From Cymbidium sinense (lineage: Eukaryota > Streptophyta > Magnoliopsida > Asparagales > Orchidaceae): a stretch of 64,000 bases of DNA. Positions within the stretch are counted from its first letter, which is position 1, and each line of letters begins with the position of its first letter. The notes under the pieces are model-generated. The model had not been told where the DNA came from. It searched no databases and saw nothing but the letters and a program-made list of their open reading frames with translations. Of the stretch, positions 61,021 through 64,000 are shown one piece after another. The DNA lies in the NCBI GenBank assembly GCA_021442155.1, contig CM038221.1:152573601-152637600 (forward strand), read 5' to 3'. Position numbers and translations under genes: made by a program.

Positions 61021-61310
61021 AAAAGCTCGTATGCTTTCTCCATCCTTCTTATCTTGAAGAGGTGCTTTATGAGAGAATTATAGGTAGCTACTGGGAAGAC
61101 AACCAGGTTCATTCATCTCATTAAAATTCCAAGAGCTTCTGGTATCCTCTTTTGAAACAGAGAGCATCAATGATGCAATTGCAAATTGTCACGTCCAGAT
61201 TACACCCTTTCTTTCGCATAGCAGCAAAAGCTTTTACCACTGTGCCAAGCCTTCCAGCCTTAGTCAATGAATTGATAAAGATGCGTATGTGAACAGATCT
61301 GGTTTGCACT
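61021..61310 (-). pseudogene. PPR protein fragment
   Basis: On minus, FINSLTKAGRLGTVVKAFAA followed by MRKKGCNLDVTICNCIIDALC is a textbook pentatricopeptide repeat. FNEMNEPGCLPS and a frameshifted continuation lead to the repeat end at 61011. PPR proteins bind organellar RNA. About two and a half repeats remain, with at least two frameshifts. It lies between the IMPL1 fragment and the PPR-ATPase frame, on the same strand. Confidence 0.85.
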
Positions 61311-61585
61311 TTGAAGATATTATGTCATTCCGAAACATTTTAGCTTCACGTGAATTTCCTAAACACACCATCCATTGAGAATTATGTTTTGGCTTCTTAT
61401 AACTAGAGGAAACTCATCTTGCTTTTAAGATAGAGTGCTTCTACCTCTTCAACATGTTTGTACCTGTAGAATGGGTTCAAGAAAATCAAGGAGACACAGC
61501 ACTCGTTCTTGTATATGCAGTTGGTAGGCTCGAGTATTCGAACCTGGGAGAGGTGTGATCAAAGCAACTCTGAGAAATTGAAGGT

Positions 61586-61755
61586 TCACTGTATCTCCGG
61601 TGGCTTGTTAACGACATCCATGACAACCTCGGCTCCAATCTTTGCAGCAAGCTCGACGATCCCAAGGAGATCCGCCGCAAGAACTGAGCCCATCGACTCT
61701 GCTCCGACTCTCAGATACTTCCTCGTGTTCGGAAAATCGATAAGAAGTACCCCGT
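61586..61755 (-). pseudogene. Fragment of IMPL1-type inositol monophosphatase
   Basis: A splice-acceptor-like 'ttgttttcag' precedes 61755 on minus. The exon-like stretch that follows encodes FPNTRKYLRVGAES, ADLLGIVELAAKIGAEVVMD and VVNKPPEIQ, then a stop. This resembles the start of the mature chloroplast inositol-monophosphatase-like protein IMPL1, where a similar ELAAKTGAEVVM stretch leads into the domain. The catalytic metal-binding motifs lie further on in the family and are missing here. The match is short but distinctive. Confidence 0.65.
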
Positions 61756-62000
61756 CTGAAAACAAGGTAAAGGTTTCGCGGAAAAGCACAGATTTGTCAA
61801 TTTTTTTTTTTAGGGAGACTGGAGCGAGAAGGAGCGGAAGGAAACTGAATGAATGGGAGGAGCGTGGTTTATGGTGGTTGAGGAGAAATCGAATTTATAG
61901 GGGGAAGGCGGGAAAGGTTGAGGAAAAAAATTCGATGTATTAGAGTAGCCGGGATGGGCGACTACATGGAATGGCATCCAATGGGAATATTTGGGCAGCA
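61756..62000 (-). promoter_or_regulatory. Promoter-like segment upstream of the captured chimera
   Basis: On minus, 'tataaattc' (61899-61891) lies in 'cccctataaattcgatttct', a good TATA context. It is followed by a pyrimidine-rich leader with 'cgctccttctcgctccagtc' and then the acceptor at 61756. The arrangement TATA, leader, intron end, exon suggests a promoter and 5' end captured together with the IMPL1 piece. Confidence 0.5.
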
Positions 62001-62299
62001 AAAGGGATTGGTTGGCATATATAATCAGATAAGTATATATAGTACATAACCATACCCTATAGATTTATTGAGTAATTTAATCCTTTTTCTATCCCTCTTT
62101 TCTATTTTAAATTTCATTTTTTAACTCATCCGTAATTGACTTTCATGTGATTTCAAAAATCTATATATATATCTTCTAATTTTCACACCTCAAATTTTTT
62201 TGTTGTCACATTGCAATGTATGTCATTACATCAAAATTCACACAGATTCAGATAAATGTCATCATGCAATAATCATATGCAATATGCATATCAATCTTA

Positions 62300-63330
62300 G
62301 ATAATTTTGCTATGTCGGACGCAACGACGCAGTCCGTTTCGTAATCGGAGGCTGTTTGGTTGCTCGGCGTCAAATTAAGTCAATTTAAGCTCAAAATACG
62401 CGTCGTCACTTTCGACCACTCGATTTTTTGTGCAGACTTGTCCGAATTGAGGGCGAACAATCTTACTTGATAGATTTCAATGCTGTTAAACGCAATCAAT
62501 TTTGCAAACGGATGTCGCTTCTCCATCTCGCCGACATGTAGAAGCGTTAATGACTCGATCGTTTGATCGGTTGATCATCAAGTTATGCAATATTTATATT
62601 CTAACAAGCTTCGACATTTTGAATGCGATGGCGAAGTCTGTTCGTCGGTCGGAGGTCATTTGGGTTGATTTTAGATGTTCAATGTACTTTCAACCTCTAT
62701 TTGCACATTATCACTTCTCGATCATTCATTTGCACAAATTTGTTCGAATTGGCGTGAATAATCTCATTTGATATTTTGATATTTTAACACCGCATCAATT
62801 TCAAGAACGGAGGTTGTTCGAACATCGTCGCGGCTTCCTGACTCTGATATGCGCGTCGGCACATTGATAGCTCGATCGCTTGATCTTCAAGTTGTGCAAT
62901 ATTTATATTATGACTAATTTCGACATTTGAATGTGATGGTGAAGTACGTTCATCGATCGGAGGTCATTTGAGTTGATTTTGGTGACGCTCAATGTATTTT
63001 AGCCTCGATTTGCGTGCTGCCACTTCTGATCATTCGACATTTGCAATGCACTCATCCAAATTAAGCGTGAATAGTTATATTTAGTAATTTTCAAGTTTTG
63101 AAGTTAACTGCGTGATCAATTTCATGAACGGTCGTTTGGACATCGCCAGCTTCCGACTCGATATGCAAGCATTAATAGCTCGATCGGTTCTCTTTATTAT
63201 GCAATATTTATATTTTGACCAATCGATGTTCTAAAGGTGATGGAAAATTTTGTTCGTCGATCGGAGGTCATTTCGACTATTTTCGGTGACATCTAGTACA
63301 TTTTGAGCTCACTCTCACCCACTTTCAAAT
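62300..63330. repeat. ~305-bp tandem array, about 3.3 units
   Basis: The box 'cggagg(c/t)(t/c)(g/a)ttt' occurs at 62346, 62650, 62958 and 63262 (spacing 304, 308 and 304). Between boxes, recurring words include 'tgcaatatttatatt', 'aactcgatcg'-type and 'gcgtgaat'. The array is richer in CpG-containing words than its surroundings. The interval 62001-62299 before it holds nothing I recognise. Confidence 0.85.
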
Positions 63331-63399
63331 CCATCGAATTTGACTTGTGGGATTGACTTGACTTATGACATATATATGGAGGTCAACAAATGTTCTGGG

Positions 63400-63996
63400 C
63401 ATAACTCCTTCTTAATTTTGGAGAGTATGAGGAGCAACCTGAGTCGCATTCTGTTGGGTCAAATTTAATAACCCTTCTACTTACGGGGATTGATAATTTG
63501 CTAGCTCTAGAATTCGTCGAGTAAATATCTCAATCATGACATAATCACCATTCATACTTGCTATCTATTTAGCTAATTTTGCTAAGTAATTGTTTGACTA
63601 TTCTCGCATTAAGAGACTTGAGTTAGTGTGATATTTGATATTTGCTTCATAAGCTCGAGAACTTGCTTGTGATAGAAAGCAAACTCAAGTTTGTTGATTT
63701 TATAGATGCCTAATACTTAATTTATAATAAGCTGAGAATCGTCAAAAATATGTAAGTTTTAAATGGCTATGAAATTAACTTCTTCAAGACCTACCACTAA
63801 TGCTTCATATTCAACTTCATTATTATTTTTTGGCTCGGTCAACTTATATGATCGTCTCATTATCTTTCCTTCTGGTGTTATGAAGGCGATGCCAATTGCT
63901 ACTCTTGCCCTTAGAAAATTTGGAGGTTTGACTTGTTTGATCGATGAGGCTCCATCAAAGTACATTTATCAAATTTGTGATTTTTCTCTTTCATGA
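63400..63996 (-). pseudogene. Tat-type second RNase H fragment, window edge
   Basis: On minus the reading starts MYFDGASSIKQVKPPN (63965), then VAIGIAFITPEGKIMRRSYK, LTEPKNNNEVEYEALVVGLE and, after a stop, IFDDSQLIINKLS. It is the archaeal-like RNase H of a Tat-lineage element of a subfamily different from that at 52370-52826, whose motif spacing differs. Stops follow. The upstream part lies beyond the window. Confidence 0.85.
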
Positions 63997-64000
63997 ATGA

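Noticed and set aside
61509..61943. 144-codon plus-strand open frame
   Set aside because: It lies opposite the IMPL1-like fragment and promoter-like segment and has no recognisable domain.
62300..63330. CRISPR-like or other short spaced repeat array
   Set aside because: The units are about 305 bp and repeat over their full length, with no short-repeat and spacer structure. This is a plant genome.

Overview
This window is nuclear DNA of a flowering plant. It is AT-rich, and most of it is decayed plant transposable elements: Ty1/copia, Ty3/gypsy of the Tat/Ogre type, an RTE LINE, a MULE and several MITEs. It also holds a decayed plastid insertion and one well-preserved plant gene. The meiotic gene reads somewhat more like monocot homologues than the Arabidopsis one, but I would not name a species.

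Layout. 1-12.5 kb: two copies (A on minus, B on plus) of a ~5 kb noncoding repeat module, separated by a repeat-rich spacer. 13.0-20 kb: a degenerate Ty1/copia element, from a primer-binding-like site to a polypurine tract. It is interrupted by a two-piece plastid insertion (trnI-CAU, rpl23 and rpl2, then part of ndhB in the wrong orientation) and by a Harbinger-like MITE. 22.3-22.8 kb: a 470-bp MITE with a near-perfect 10-bp target duplication. 23.4-27.7 kb (minus): an AMEIOTIC1/SWITCH1 (DYAD) meiotic gene, for which I can propose a phase-consistent seven-exon model of about 623 residues. 29.4 kb: a second MITE copy. 31.7-36.1 kb: a second Ty1/copia element with a recognisable LTR pair. 36.1-39.0 kb: a MULE transposase remnant (minus) split by a 5'-truncated RTE LINE (plus) that has a target duplication and a GTT-repeat tail. 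40.0 kb: a third MITE copy. 41-53.5 kb: rearranged Tat/Ogre-type Ty3/gypsy material, with an inverted RNase H fragment, an integrase end, a ~320-bp tandem array, and then a nearly full-length but frameshifted gag-pro-RT-RH-aRH-IN. 53.6-58.6 kb: module copy C. 60.2-62.0 kb (minus): a chimera of captured host-gene pieces. It runs from a promoter-like segment and an IMPL1-type inositol monophosphatase fragment, through PPR repeats, to the actuator domain of a P1B heavy-metal ATPase, with PPR and ATPase fused in one open frame. 62.3-63.3 kb: a ~305-bp tandem array next to another Tat-type RNase H fragment on minus.

The only gene I would call likely functional is the AM1/SWI1 homologue. The two most novel-looking items are the three-gene captured chimera, which keeps a TATA-like element and a splice acceptor, and the large noncoding module family, whose copies differ in internal tandem-repeat number. 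All TE coding regions are broken by stops and frameshifts. Homology calls are from reading translations against remembered families; no search was run.
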